Assembly (NCBI GenBank): GCA_038319215.1
Contig: JBBQCZ010000093.1
Span: 1-15,568 of the forward strand
Direction of reading: 5' to 3'
Origin: Bact-19 sp038319215
GTDB lineage: Bacteria; Bacteroidota; Bacteroidia; Bacteroidales; ML635J-15
Length of the DNA stretch: 15,568 bases
Numbering within the stretch: the stretch's first letter is position 1; the number at the start of each line of letters is the position of its first letter. The position numbers and the translations under genes are program-made. The notes beneath the pieces were generated by a model. It ran no database searches, had not been told where the DNA came from, and was given only the letters and a program-made list of their open reading frames with translations. This document shows, piece by piece, positions 1 through 7,789 of the stretch.

Positions 1-63
1 CCTGCTCTAAATATAATTTTGCAGCATTGAAATGAACCTAATTGCACTCTTTTGCAATCATTA

Positions 64-95
64 CAAAAGTACAAAATAATGCAATGGGAAGCAAA
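64..95 (-). promoter_or_regulatory. Leftward Bacteroidota-type promoter
   Basis: Read on the minus strand, 71-64 is TACTTTTG, a perfect match to the Bacteroidota -7 element TAnnTTTG. A TTTG lies at 95-92, 20 nt upstream, which is the expected -33 spacing. It would drive a gene to the left of the window. No minus-strand ORF of useful length starts between 63 and 1, so the start codon would be outside. The call rests on the consensus alone. Confidence 0.5.
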
Positions 96-124
96 AAAAA
101 CGGAATTTATTTTACTCTTTGAAT

Positions 125-179
125 AGTATTTTCTTTCCCAATCCGCCATTAAAGGCGGACAAGTTATTGGGAAAATACT
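125..179. repeat. Two-part bulged hairpin (imperfect inverted repeat)
   Basis: The outer arms are AGTATTTT (125-132) plus CCCAAT (137-142), pairing with ATTGGG (166-171) plus AAAATACT (172-179). CTTT is bulged on the left at 133-136. Inside is a GC-rich hairpin, CCGCC (143-147) / GGCGG (154-158), with loop ATTAAA; ACAAGTT (159-165) is unpaired on the right. That is 19 base pairs in three blocks, in otherwise A+T-rich DNA. No U-tract follows, so it is not an ordinary intrinsic terminator. It could be a transposon or insertion-sequence end, a recombination site, or a structured RNA; the sequence does not decide. Confidence 0.6.
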
Positions 180-436
180 TGGCAAGAGCTTTATTCGAGG
201 GTAGCAAAAAAATCCACAGGAAAATCGACTTATTTTACAAATCTAAATTGTCTCATAAGCAAATTATAGCAACAATAGAAAACTGCAGCAAAAATTTGAT
301 ATTTATCTATTGCAAATCAATTATATATACATTACTTTAGCAGAGAAAAAAAAGACATTCTGCATAATTGAATGACACCAATCAAGTTTTAACATTTAAG
401 ATATTGCATAAATAATATGAATATGTCATACGAATA

Positions 437-1732
437 ATGTATTTAAGAATCGTACAAAAACAGAATATTGCAATGAAAGAATTAAATAAAATTGATATAT
501 TGAGAAGACTAGTCTTTGATGGTGCTATATTCAAAAAATTGCTTCTTGAAGAAAAGGTTTTGGATAGATTGGATTACGAATTATTAGTAATTAATAGTTT
601 GAATTTATCGGGCTATTTTATTCTATATTCAAGAATTATTCAAGTCTGTAATGAATTAAAATTATTACTATCACCAGGTAGGGAAAGTTCTACAGGTTCT
701 TTGGTTAACTATTGTTTAGATATTACAAAAATAAATCCTTTGGAATATGGTTTAATTTTTGAAAGATTTATTAATATAAAATCAAATACGCTAGCTGATA
801 TTGATATAGACATACCACAAGGAAGTCAATTAGCTGTTGTAAATAGATTAAAAGAAAAATACCCACAGTATAACGCTGATTTTATTGCATTTAATCCAGA
901 GAGAAAAACAGATTATCAAGATGTTGTTTTTAATGGTTCTATTCTAAAAAAACATCCATGTGGAATTATTATTACAGAGGGGATAAAAACTCATAAAACA
1001 TTTTCTTATAAAGGGCTTGACTATTATTATTTTTTAGATAATAATCATGATGATGTATTTAAATCTAAAATAGACATATTAGAGCTACCTTACCTAAATA
1101 AAATTCAACAAATTGTTGATATTGTTGGTAACAAGTATCACCCATACAAAATTCCATTAAATGATGAATCAGTTTTCAAATTGATTTCACTAGGAGATAA
1201 TTCAAACTTATTTCAACTTGCCTCACCTTCCTTAAAAAGCAAACTTATCGATTTTAAAGTTAATGATATTAATGACTTAGCAATGATAAATGCAACATTT
1301 AGACCTAATTCTTTATCGTTACTTTACGATCTTGTTTTTTACAGAAGAAATTTTTTTACAAATAAATTTTACAACATAGATTTAAATAATATTCTTGCTG
1401 AAACAAATGGAATTCTAATTTATCAGGAAACATTTCTAGAAATACTAAACAAAATAGCGGGTGTATCATATGTAGAAGCAGATCTATGGAGATATCGATT
1501 GTTTAAATCAAACGATTTTGTTAGAACATTTAATGATTTTATTGACACTTATGATATAGCATTTAATTGCCTCAACAATCAGGATAAGACAAAACTCATG
1601 GAAATGATTAAAAATAATTATAGATCATTGTTTATAAAATCTCATGCTCTAAGCTATGCTATAATAGGTTATTGGGGAGCATTTTATAAAACGCACTTTT
1701 ACAATGAGTTCCATGATATCTTCAAAGAATAG
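437..1732 (+). CDS. Minimal DNA polymerase III alpha (DnaE)-like catalytic core
   Basis: The 431-aa protein aligns by eye with the central polymerase part of DnaE. Residues 21-29 match the LReLvyeG block. SPGRESSTGS (79-88) corresponds to GPGRGSAAGS of the nucleotide-binding palm. ADIDIDIP (120-127) matches MPDFDVDF, placing catalytic aspartates at D123 and D125. HPCGIII (173-179) matches HAGGVVI, and KIDILEL (211-217) supplies the third aspartate, D213, with the conserved Lys K211. Finger-like blocks follow: FQLASP (259-264), TFRPNS (287-292), IYQETF (328-333), EADLWRY (347-353) and IKSHALSYA (400-408). The PHP domain, the HhH, OB-fold and clamp/tau-binding regions are absent, and the palm is about 60 residues shorter between catalytic aspartates than in E. 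coli DnaE. Several finger residues differ (RPGP is RPNS, RR is RY). All three metal ligands are kept, so catalysis is possible but unproven. Start: ATG 437; ATG 473 is an alternative. No terminator separates it from the retron ncRNA. Confidence 0.86.
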   Translation: MYLRIVQKQNIAMKELNKIDILRRLVFDGAIFKKLLLEEKVLDRLDYELLVINSLNLSGYFILYSRIIQVCNELKLLLSPGRESSTGSLVNYCLDITKINPLEYGLIFERFINIKSNTLADIDIDIPQGSQLAVVNRLKEKYPQYNADFIAFNPERKTDYQDVVFNGSILKKHPCGIIITEGIKTHKTFSYKGLDYYYFLDNNHDDVFKSKIDILELPYLNKIQQIVDIVGNKYHPYKIPLNDESVFKLISLGDNSNLFQLASPSLKSKLIDFKVNDINDLAMINATFRPNSLSLLYDLVFYRRNFFTNKFYNIDLNNILAETNGILIYQETFLEILNKIAGVSYVEADLWRYRLFKSNDFVRTFNDFIDTYDIAFNCLNNQDKTKLMEMIKNNYRSLFIKSHALSYAIIGYWGAFYKTHFYNEFHDIFKE

Positions 1733-1835
1733 CTTTGCCCTACTTTGGTCAAATATCATATAAATCTATTAAGGCGTTATTTTAATTGATCAAGAAATAA
1801 ATGTTATTAATTATTAGTAATTCTAAAAAATAACC

Positions 1836-1843
1836 TATATTCG
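1836..1843 (+). promoter_or_regulatory. Possible -7 element of the retron ncRNA promoter
   Basis: TATATTCG differs by one base from TAnnTTTG and ends 4 nt before the a1 repeat at 1848. That would put the transcript start at or next to the 5' end of the predicted ncRNA. There is no convincing TTTG about 20 nt upstream, so the call is weak. Read-through from the upstream polymerase-like gene is the alternative. Confidence 0.33.
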
Positions 1844-1847
1844 CATC

Positions 1848-1967
1848 GGCTCTTTAACATAATTTTGCCTTTTAGTTTTGATCAAATTAATACAATGCTG
1901 TATTCGGCATTAAAGTAGAATTTTTCAGATTAACAATACACCAAATAGAAAAGATAGTTAAAGAGCC
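1848..1967 (+). ncRNA. Candidate retron msr-msd RNA
   Basis: GGCTCTTTAAC (1848-1858) and GTTAAAGAGCC (1957-1967) form a perfect 11-bp inverted repeat about 120 nt long end to end, directly before a retron-type RT. This is the layout of retron a1/a2 ends, which pair to prime msDNA synthesis. Inside, 1872-1890 can fold as a 7-bp stem (one G-U) with loop TGATC. 1894-1911 folds as AATGCTG-TATT-CGGCATT, 7 bp with one G-U. The 1912-1956 part, expected to hold the 3' end of the msd, has no strong stem, so the msd would be short. I could not place the branching G; candidates are G1867 and G1875. The end pairing is directly seen, the retron role follows from the RT type, and the msr/msd boundary is unresolved. 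Confidence 0.72.
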
Positions 1968-1974
1968 ATTTTTT
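1957..1974 (+). promoter_or_regulatory. RT ribosome-binding region inside the a2 repeat
   Basis: The only purine-rich stretch before the RT start at 1975 is AAAGAG (1960-1965), which is part of a2. When a1 and a2 pair, this sequence is in duplex. RT translation could therefore be low from folded ncRNA and higher when a1 is missing or processed. This is inferred from base pairing only. Confidence 0.4.
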
Positions 1975-3039
1975 ATGAAATCTATAGACATTGCATACAA
2001 AATAAAAAACAGAATCAGTGAAATAGAATCAGTCGAAGAATTAGTTTCATGGTTGAACATTGCAATAGAACAAAAACAATCTGATGAATTAATTACTGAA
2101 GAAGAGTTGATTTCATGCCTGTTTTTGGAGGATTACAACAAATTTTATAGAATTCTTTTGACAAAAAAGAATGGTGAGTTAAGAAGTGTATATATCCCAA
2201 ATAAGACTTTAAGGAAGATATTAAATGTTTTAAAAGAAATATTCACGATTTTATACGACAATCTAGGTTCTGCACACGGCTTTATTATTGGGAAATCTAT
2301 CATTACAAATGCATACCATCACACAGGCCAATTACTTGTTATAAATATTGATTTAAAAGACTTCTTTCACAGTATTTCACATGCAATGATAGAAAAATCA
2401 TTACTTAGAGAATCTTATGGGTTCGCCAAAATGAATCCTGACATTCTAAATAAGATAATTATTTTGTGTACTCATTATGTTGATTATTATAACCAAAGTA
2501 TTTTACCTCAAGGAAGTCCTGTATCACCAATACTTTCAAATATCGTTTGCATAAATCTAGATTATGCATTAAACCAGTTTGCGAGAAGAAGTGGTTTAAA
2601 ATACACAAGATATGCAGATGACATAACCTTTTCGGGGGAATGCAGAAAAATGCCTAGGAGCTTCTATGCAGAACTAGAGTCGATATTAAAAGAAGAAGGA
2701 CCATTTTCAATAAACAACAAAAAAACAAGATTACAATACAAATCTGGCAAACAAAAGGTTACAGGCTTGGTGGTTAATAAGAAAGTAAATGTGGATAGGA
2801 AATACATCAAAAATGTAAGAATGTTATTACATATTTATGAGAAATTCACTCCATTAGAAGCTAATAATATTTTCAAACATAATAGCAAAACGAACAATAA
2901 GTTGCATCAAGTTTTAAGAGGTAAAATTGAGTTTATTGGCATGGTGAAAGGAAAAAATAATTACGTGTATCTGAAAATGTTAGAAAGATATGTAATTAGG
3001 AAAGACGAACTCATAAAATTAGATAAACTTCAATTGTAA
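1975..3039 (+). CDS. Retron-type reverse transcriptase
   Basis: The 354-aa enzyme would copy the adjacent ncRNA into branched msDNA. Motifs in order: TNAYHH (111-116) holds the retron-specific NAxxH; NIDLKDFF (124-131) is motif A with D126; LPQGSPVSP (177-185) is motif B; YADD (213-216) is the catalytic motif C; KVTGLVVNKK (261-270) carries the VTG motif of the retron thumb; LRGKIEFIG (314-322) is the late conserved block. Length is normal for a retron RT and there is no fused effector domain. The start at 1975 lies 7 nt after a2. NAxxH and VTG together argue against a group II intron, DGR or Abi-type RT. Upstream is the DnaE-like gene and downstream, after 47 nt without a terminator, the nuclease-helicase; either could be the effector. 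The RT call is firm, the partner assignment is not. Confidence 0.95.
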   Translation: MKSIDIAYKIKNRISEIESVEELVSWLNIAIEQKQSDELITEEELISCLFLEDYNKFYRILLTKKNGELRSVYIPNKTLRKILNVLKEIFTILYDNLGSAHGFIIGKSIITNAYHHTGQLLVINIDLKDFFHSISHAMIEKSLLRESYGFAKMNPDILNKIIILCTHYVDYYNQSILPQGSPVSPILSNIVCINLDYALNQFARRSGLKYTRYADDITFSGECRKMPRSFYAELESILKEEGPFSINNKKTRLQYKSGKQKVTGLVVNKKVNVDRKYIKNVRMLLHIYEKFTPLEANNIFKHNSKTNNKLHQVLRGKIEFIGMVKGKNNYVYLKMLERYVIRKDELIKLDKLQL

Positions 3040-3086
3040 AAATTTAAAGAATGGATGAATGATGAAAACCTTTTCTTCGACACAAA

Positions 3087-6000
3087 ATGAAACAACTGAA
3101 ATTAATGACAGAATTTTTCGCAGGACATATTTTACAAGGAGTTGCAAAAAACATTGAAAACTCTAATGACAAAAATTATTGGTCGGAAATTGCTACTAAC
3201 CTATCTAATTTCTATTGTCAGAACCCAACAATCAATAATCCTGACAATGAAACAGAACATCCCATATTTTCTGTTCTCGACAATCAAATTTCAAGGGGAC
3301 TTCCAACAATTTCAAGCATATTTATTGAAAGAGAATTTGAAAGAATTTTTAAATTAACAGCTGAAAAAACAAATGGGATCGGAACAATTTCATTTGACTT
3401 TAACAATTCAAATTCTATTGATTTTTTGAAATGTTTGGTAATTGCAGATAACAGGACACAAGAATTAAACACCGAAAACACCTATAATAATTGGGAAGAC
3501 CATGGAGGAAGCCCATTTGAAAAAGATTTTTTTCTAAATACAATTTCGAGTTTTGGACACAATACAAATCAACTTTTGCAACTTCAAAGAACTATGCCAT
3601 CAGTTGTTGGAAAACAGACAGAAGATTTATTTGTACATCAAAATATTGATTTTCTAATTCAACTGCCAAAAGCCGAAGGTTTTAAAAATGGAATTGTAAT
3701 CGAAATAGACGGGCAACAGCACAATGAACAAACACAAGAATTAAAAGACCGAAGAAGAGATTTTTTTGCTGACCAAAATAATTTTGACACAATAAGAATA
3801 CTGACAAATCAAGTACATAATTTAACGGAATTACAATCTAAATCAATTAGAAATTATTTACAACACCCCTATTTTCAGACATTCAAACAAAATATAGACA
3901 GTCCAATATTTACAAATGAATTAGGTTTAGATTATTTGCAATTACATCTTTCTACATTTGGAATATCAAGAGTACAGAAAGCATTTTTAAAAGCACTTAA
4001 AAGTGGTTTATTAAATAAAAATGCGAAAAACTTGAATATTGCTATTATTGAAAGGGATTTACCTTGTGGTAAAATTGCAATTGATGATTTGTTATTACAG
4101 ATAAAATATTTATCCAAATTACAAAATGAAAATGGTGAAGAATTGAAATTGCCAAATTTAGAAATTACAATATTTAATACCATTGAGTTTGCTAATGCAA
4201 AACTCAATGCTGATAATAACTGCCATATCTTCAATGCGAATTTTGATTTCCGCAATTATGATTTAGTTATTGATGTTTCTGTTCTCAACTATTCAACTTT
4301 TTTAAATCGACCAACGCAAAGTTTAGCACAAAATACTATTGCAATACGTTCCATTCATCATACTGAATATACTCGAACTTTTAATTTTCACAAATTCATT
4401 AAATACGAAAATGTGCCTGAAAGCAAAGAAGATAATAGAACGGAAAATCTTAATTTTTTCTTGCAATCATTTTTCAGAAAAACAAGTTTTAGAGAAGGGC
4501 AAATCGAAATATTATCAAAAGCCTTACAAAAAAGAAATCCAATTGCACTTTTGCCAACAGGTGCAGGAAAATCATTGACTTACCAAGTTGCATCACTTTT
4601 ACAAGCAGGATTAATAATTGTAATTGACCCAATTAAAGCTTTGATGAAAGACCAAAATGAAAACCTTAAAAATGTTTTCATTGATGCTACAACTTACATT
4701 AATTCAACATTATCCGCCAAGGAAAAAGAACTAAATTCAAATAAATTTATAAATGGCAATTATTTATTTGCTTTTGTATCGCCAGAACGATTTGTAATAA
4801 ATGATTTCAGAAACAAAATAGGAAGTGTAAAAACACGAAATAAAAATTTTGCATTTTGTGTTATTGATGAAGCACATTGTGTTTCAGAATGGGGACACGA
4901 TTTTAGAACAGCATATTTAAAACTTGGAGATAATTCAAGAGCATTTTGTTTTTCAGGGCATAATGGAGAAACTATTCCAACATTAGGACTCACAGGAACT
5001 GCATCTTTTGACGTTTTAAGTGATGTTCAAAGAGAAGTAGGATTACAAAACAATAGTGATATTATCAGGCCAGAAAAATTAGAAAGACAGGAATTAAAAT
5101 TTAAAGTAAAAAATATAAATGTAAATTCAGCAGGTATTGGGAATAACTTTTGGGAAAGATACAATGCAGTGTATGAGGCTACAAAGCAAAGTATACTAAA
5201 TATTCTAAACTACGACTTGATTTCTGAACCGCATTTGAAAGAATGTAATGCAAACTCATTTCCTGAATTTATAAAATTTGATGGGATAAATTCAAATTGT
5301 GGGATTATATTTTGTCCTTATTCAGGTACAGGAAATTTTGGTGTGCAGAGTATTGCAAACTATTTAAAACTGCAATTTCCAAATATTGCACACTTAATCG
5401 GAGAATATTATGGTAGTGGAGATAGTTCATCATTAGAACAAGTACAAGATAAATTCAAAAGCAATGAAATTACTTTATTAGTTGCTACCAAGGCCTTTGG
5501 AATGGGTATTGACAAGCCAAATATTAGTTTCACTTTACATATTACGCATCCAATTTCAATCGAAGGATTTTATCAAGAAGCAGGGCGTGCAGGTAGAGAT
5601 AGAAAAAATGCAGTATGTTATGTTTTACATTGCAATAATTTATTAGTACCAAATTCAAAAGGTAAAGATGTTTCAGTTGCACGAAATATACAAGATACAT
5701 TCCTATTTAATTCATTTAGAGGAAGTGATTATGAAAAAAGTGTTACACTTGAATTATTAGACAAAATCACATTTCCTCATACATCAAATAAAGACCAAAC
5801 CCAAGATGTTATTTTTTCAGATTTGGGTCGTGAAGTAAGATTTGGGAAACCGTTTCCAAATCCTAATCCTACAATGGTTTACATAAATGGTGGCGAATTT
5901 GGTCAAACTTATGGCAGAATAAGATTTAATGGACTAATACCTGAAACCAACGGAAATAATATGTGTTCAGAAGTTGAAGCGACTCAACTTTTAAATTCAA

Positions 6001-7223
6001 TGACACAATTTATTAGAAGCACAAACCCGAACAACTTAAATCTTTTAGAATGGATGCAAATTGTAAATGTTACACCTGAAAAGCAAGGCATTGAATATAT
6101 TATTAGTCAAATTCCAAATAATCAAACGAGTGTAATTACAATTGGGTTAGAAAATAATGGCGTGCAACAAATATTAGAAAATCTTAATGAAAACTTCAAT
6201 CCATTTTTCGATTATTCAATGGTTAAAAATTCTACGAATTTTTGCCAAAGCGACAATGATTTTATAATAAATCTCAAAACAAATTACAGAAGTACATATG
6301 GCAATAATTATACAATTACTTTTTCAACACAACAAACAGATGAATTGAAAGAGTTCTTTAAACAAGTAAGACAAGAGCAAGATACCTTCAAAATTGTTTA
6401 TCGGTTGTCAATTTTAGGTGTCGTAAAAGACTACACAATTGATTATGGAGCAAAATCAATAAATGCCATTTGTCAAAATCAAACATCCGAAGAAATTTAT
6501 TTAAACCTTTATACTCATTTCAAAAGGTATTACCCTGAAAACTATGTAGCCTCCTTAATGCAAAATGCTCGAAATGGAGAACAAAGATCAGCATTAAGAA
6601 ATTGTATAAATACCTTAATTGATTTTACATACGACAATGTTTTTAGCAAGAGAGAAACTGCATTAAATAATATGTCTGATACTATTGATAAAGCAATTTT
6701 TAAAACTTTATCCTTAACTAATTTAAGCAGACAAGAAGCAGAAGAAGCAGGGAACAAAGAATTTTTACAAATTGTGAACGACTATTTTGATTCTCAATTT
6801 GTAGATGAAATAAGAGAGATTACTGAATTTGGTAGCAAATTAGACTTTTCTGTATTTGAACATTTTGCGAACAAAGCAATTAACAACGACCAATTAAGAC
6901 AGCTTGAAAATTCAGCAAGAAGGAGTTTAGAATCCTACAATAAGAACCCATTAATTTCATTAATGCAATATTATTCTGCAACAATGATTAACAATACTGA
7001 TAATTCAGAATTATTAAACCGAACAAAAGATTTATACATTGTTGATAATGGATTTTCATTTGAAGAATTTGACAATATTCTTATACAGGTTGAAAATTAC
7101 ATAAAAGAAAAAGATGTAAATTCATTGGCTGGTCACCACAAGAATATTCAATCTGTTTTAACAAAGCAAGTTTTAAATCATTTCGTAACAACTAACAAAA
7201 AAATACTAAAAGAATATGTTTAA
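3087..7223 (+). CDS. PD-(D/E)XK nuclease / RecQ-like helicase fusion
   Basis: The 1378-aa protein has a probable restriction-endonuclease-like domain at about residues 140-265. Its core is QNIDFLI (185-191, D188) followed by GIVIEIDGQQH (202-212; E206, D208), typical of DUF559/Vsr-like PD-(D/E)XK folds. A RecQ-type SF2 helicase spans about 455-850: Q-motif-like SFREGQ (467-472), Walker A LPTGAGKS (489-496), DEAH (594-597) then SEWGHDFR (600-607), LTGTAS (635-640), ATKAFGMGIDKPNI (800-813) and YQEAGRAGRDRK (829-840). The first about 140 and last about 530 residues are not recognised; I see no RQC or HRDC domain. It probably unwinds and cuts DNA, perhaps foreign DNA. The stop overlaps the next gene by 8 nt, so the two form an operon. 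ATG 3105 is an alternative start. It resembles helicase-nuclease defence effectors, but I cannot match it to a named system. Confidence 0.88.
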   Translation: MKQLKLMTEFFAGHILQGVAKNIENSNDKNYWSEIATNLSNFYCQNPTINNPDNETEHPIFSVLDNQISRGLPTISSIFIEREFERIFKLTAEKTNGIGTISFDFNNSNSIDFLKCLVIADNRTQELNTENTYNNWEDHGGSPFEKDFFLNTISSFGHNTNQLLQLQRTMPSVVGKQTEDLFVHQNIDFLIQLPKAEGFKNGIVIEIDGQQHNEQTQELKDRRRDFFADQNNFDTIRILTNQVHNLTELQSKSIRNYLQHPYFQTFKQNIDSPIFTNELGLDYLQLHLSTFGISRVQKAFLKALKSGLLNKNAKNLNIAIIERDLPCGKIAIDDLLLQIKYLSKLQNENGEELKLPNLEITIFNTIEFANAKLNADNNCHIFNANFDFRNYDLVIDVSVLNYSTFLNRPTQSLAQNTIAIRSIHHTEYTRTFNFHKFIKYENVPESKEDNRTENLNFFLQSFFRKTSFREGQIEILSKALQKRNPIALLPTGAGKSLTYQVASLLQAGLIIVIDPIKALMKDQNENLKNVFIDATTYINSTLSAKEKELNSNKFINGNYLFAFVSPERFVINDFRNKIGSVKTRNKNFAFCVIDEAHCVSEWGHDFRTAYLKLGDNSRAFCFSGHNGETIPTLGLTGTASFDVLSDVQREVGLQNNSDIIRPEKLERQELKFKVKNINVNSAGIGNNFWERYNAVYEATKQSILNILNYDLISEPHLKECNANSFPEFIKFDGINSNCGIIFCPYSGTGNFGVQSIANYLKLQFPNIAHLIGEYYGSGDSSSLEQVQDKFKSNEITLLVATKAFGMGIDKPNISFTLHITHPISIEGFYQEAGRAGRDRKNAVCYVLHCNNLLVPNSKGKDVSVARNIQDTFLFNSFRGSDYEKSVTLELLDKITFPHTSNKDQTQDVIFSDLGREVRFGKPFPNPNPTMVYINGGEFGQTYGRIRFNGLIPETNGNNMCSEVEATQLLNSMTQFIRSTNPNNLNLLEWMQIVNVTPEKQGIEYIISQIPNNQTSVITIGLENNGVQQILENLNENFNPFFDYSMVKNSTNFCQSDNDFIINLKTNYRSTYGNNYTITFSTQQTDELKEFFKQVRQEQDTFKIVYRLSILGVVKDYTIDYGAKSINAICQNQTSEEIYLNLYTHFKRYYPENYVASLMQNARNGEQRSALRNCINTLIDFTYDNVFSKRETALNNMSDTIDKAIFKTLSLTNLSRQEAEEAGNKEFLQIVNDYFDSQFVDEIREITEFGSKLDFSVFEHFANKAINNDQLRQLENSARRSLESYNKNPLISLMQYYSATMINNTDNSELLNRTKDLYIVDNGFSFEEFDNILIQVENYIKEKDVNSLAGHHKNIQSVLTKQVLNHFVTTNKKILKEYV

Positions 7224-7584
7224 AGAATTAGACGACAATTTAAAATCGATGAACGGAGAATTATCGAAACTACAAAGTGCAGTTGAACATATTGCCCAAT
7301 CAAAAAATGTAGCAGAACAAGCTGTACAAACAGCTTCACAATTACAAACATCGTTTAATACTCATTTGACAAGTGTTACAGAAGATGTTAGTAAAATTTT
7401 AGAACCACATAAACAATTGATAAAAGCAACTGAAACTTTGACAAGCACAATAACAGCAATTGACTTTCCAAGTCGTTTAGACAAACAAGACAAGGAAATA
7501 AATTTATTGAAAACACTTTTATTTGTTGTGTGTGGACTTGTATTAATTGGAACAGTTGCAACAATCTTAATCTTAATAAAATAG
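7216..7584 (+). CDS. Small coiled-coil protein with C-terminal membrane anchor
   Basis: The 122-aa protein has no recognised family. Residues 1-95 are polar and rich in Q, E, K, S and T with heptad-like spacing, suggesting one long helix or coiled coil. Residues 99-121 (from LKTLLFVVCG to ILILIK) form a strongly hydrophobic segment, a likely tail anchor placing the rest in the cytoplasm. Its start overlaps the end of the nuclease-helicase gene by 8 nt, which implies translational coupling and a joint role. By analogy with other two-gene defence systems it might tether, sense for, or restrain the helicase-nuclease, but the sequence gives no direct evidence for any of these. Confidence 0.72.
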   Translation: MFKELDDNLKSMNGELSKLQSAVEHIAQSKNVAEQAVQTASQLQTSFNTHLTSVTEDVSKILEPHKQLIKATETLTSTITAIDFPSRLDKQDKEINLLKTLLFVVCGLVLIGTVATILILIK

Positions 7585-7610
7585 GTTGCCGAGAAAAGGA
7601 ACGAACCAAT

Positions 7611-7634
7611 AACAACGTGTATAAAACATTTGGC
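7611..7634 (+). repeat. Possible half of a cassette (attC-like) repeat
   Basis: Shortly after the stop of the membrane-anchored gene comes ACAACGTGTATAAAAC (7613-7628), running into TTTGGC and the palindrome AGCCGGCT (7635-7642). It resembles the left half of the long stem-loop repeats found behind genes in Bacteroidota and spirochaete cassette arrays, as I remember them. The matching right half (a TATACACGTTGT type sequence) is not present before 7790. It is either a broken repeat or a chance likeness. Confidence 0.28.
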
Positions 7635-7789
7635 AGCCGGCTTAAAATATTAGCGATAGAAAATCCTCTCAACATTGTTAATAAAATCCCTCCAACTATT
7701 TATCAACATCGAATGAAAAAGAGTGCTTTAGGATGTATTTTTGCAATACTGAAAAAAGAAAATATTTTAAAGCTGGTTAGGAGTTCATT

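Larger units (their letters stand above)
1..436. other. Intergenic region with no convincing gene
   Basis: No coding sequence here is convincing. A 73-codon open frame at 119-340 begins only with TTG, has no ribosome binding site, matches no family I recognise and runs straight through a strong hairpin. The region holds a leftward Bacteroidota-type promoter (64-95) and a long bulged hairpin (125-179). The 180-436 part is A+T rich with no repeat or clear promoter that I can support, although the promoter of the polymerase-like gene at 437 should lie here. Confidence 0.6.

Noticed and set aside
119..340. 73-codon open frame on the + strand
   Set aside because: TTG start only, no ribosome binding site, no family likeness, and the 125-179 hairpin runs through it; treated as non-coding.
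1786..1794. TTGATCAA palindrome also present within the ncRNA (1877-1886)
   Set aside because: Eight-base A+T-rich palindromes are common in this composition; no other shared sequence around the two copies.
1975..3039. RT as part of a group II intron or diversity-generating system
   Set aside because: No maturase or endonuclease domain, no template/variable repeats seen, and the NAxxH and VTG motifs plus the a1/a2 repeat point to a retron.
3040..3086. Terminator between RT and nuclease-helicase gene
   Set aside because: Only a 5-bp GAAAA/TTTTC fold with a 2-nt loop is possible, too weak to count.
3932..4255. Minus-strand open frames inside the nuclease-helicase, HsdM and other genes
   Set aside because: All lie opposite long genes with clear domains, lack ribosome binding sites and recognisable motifs; antisense shadows.
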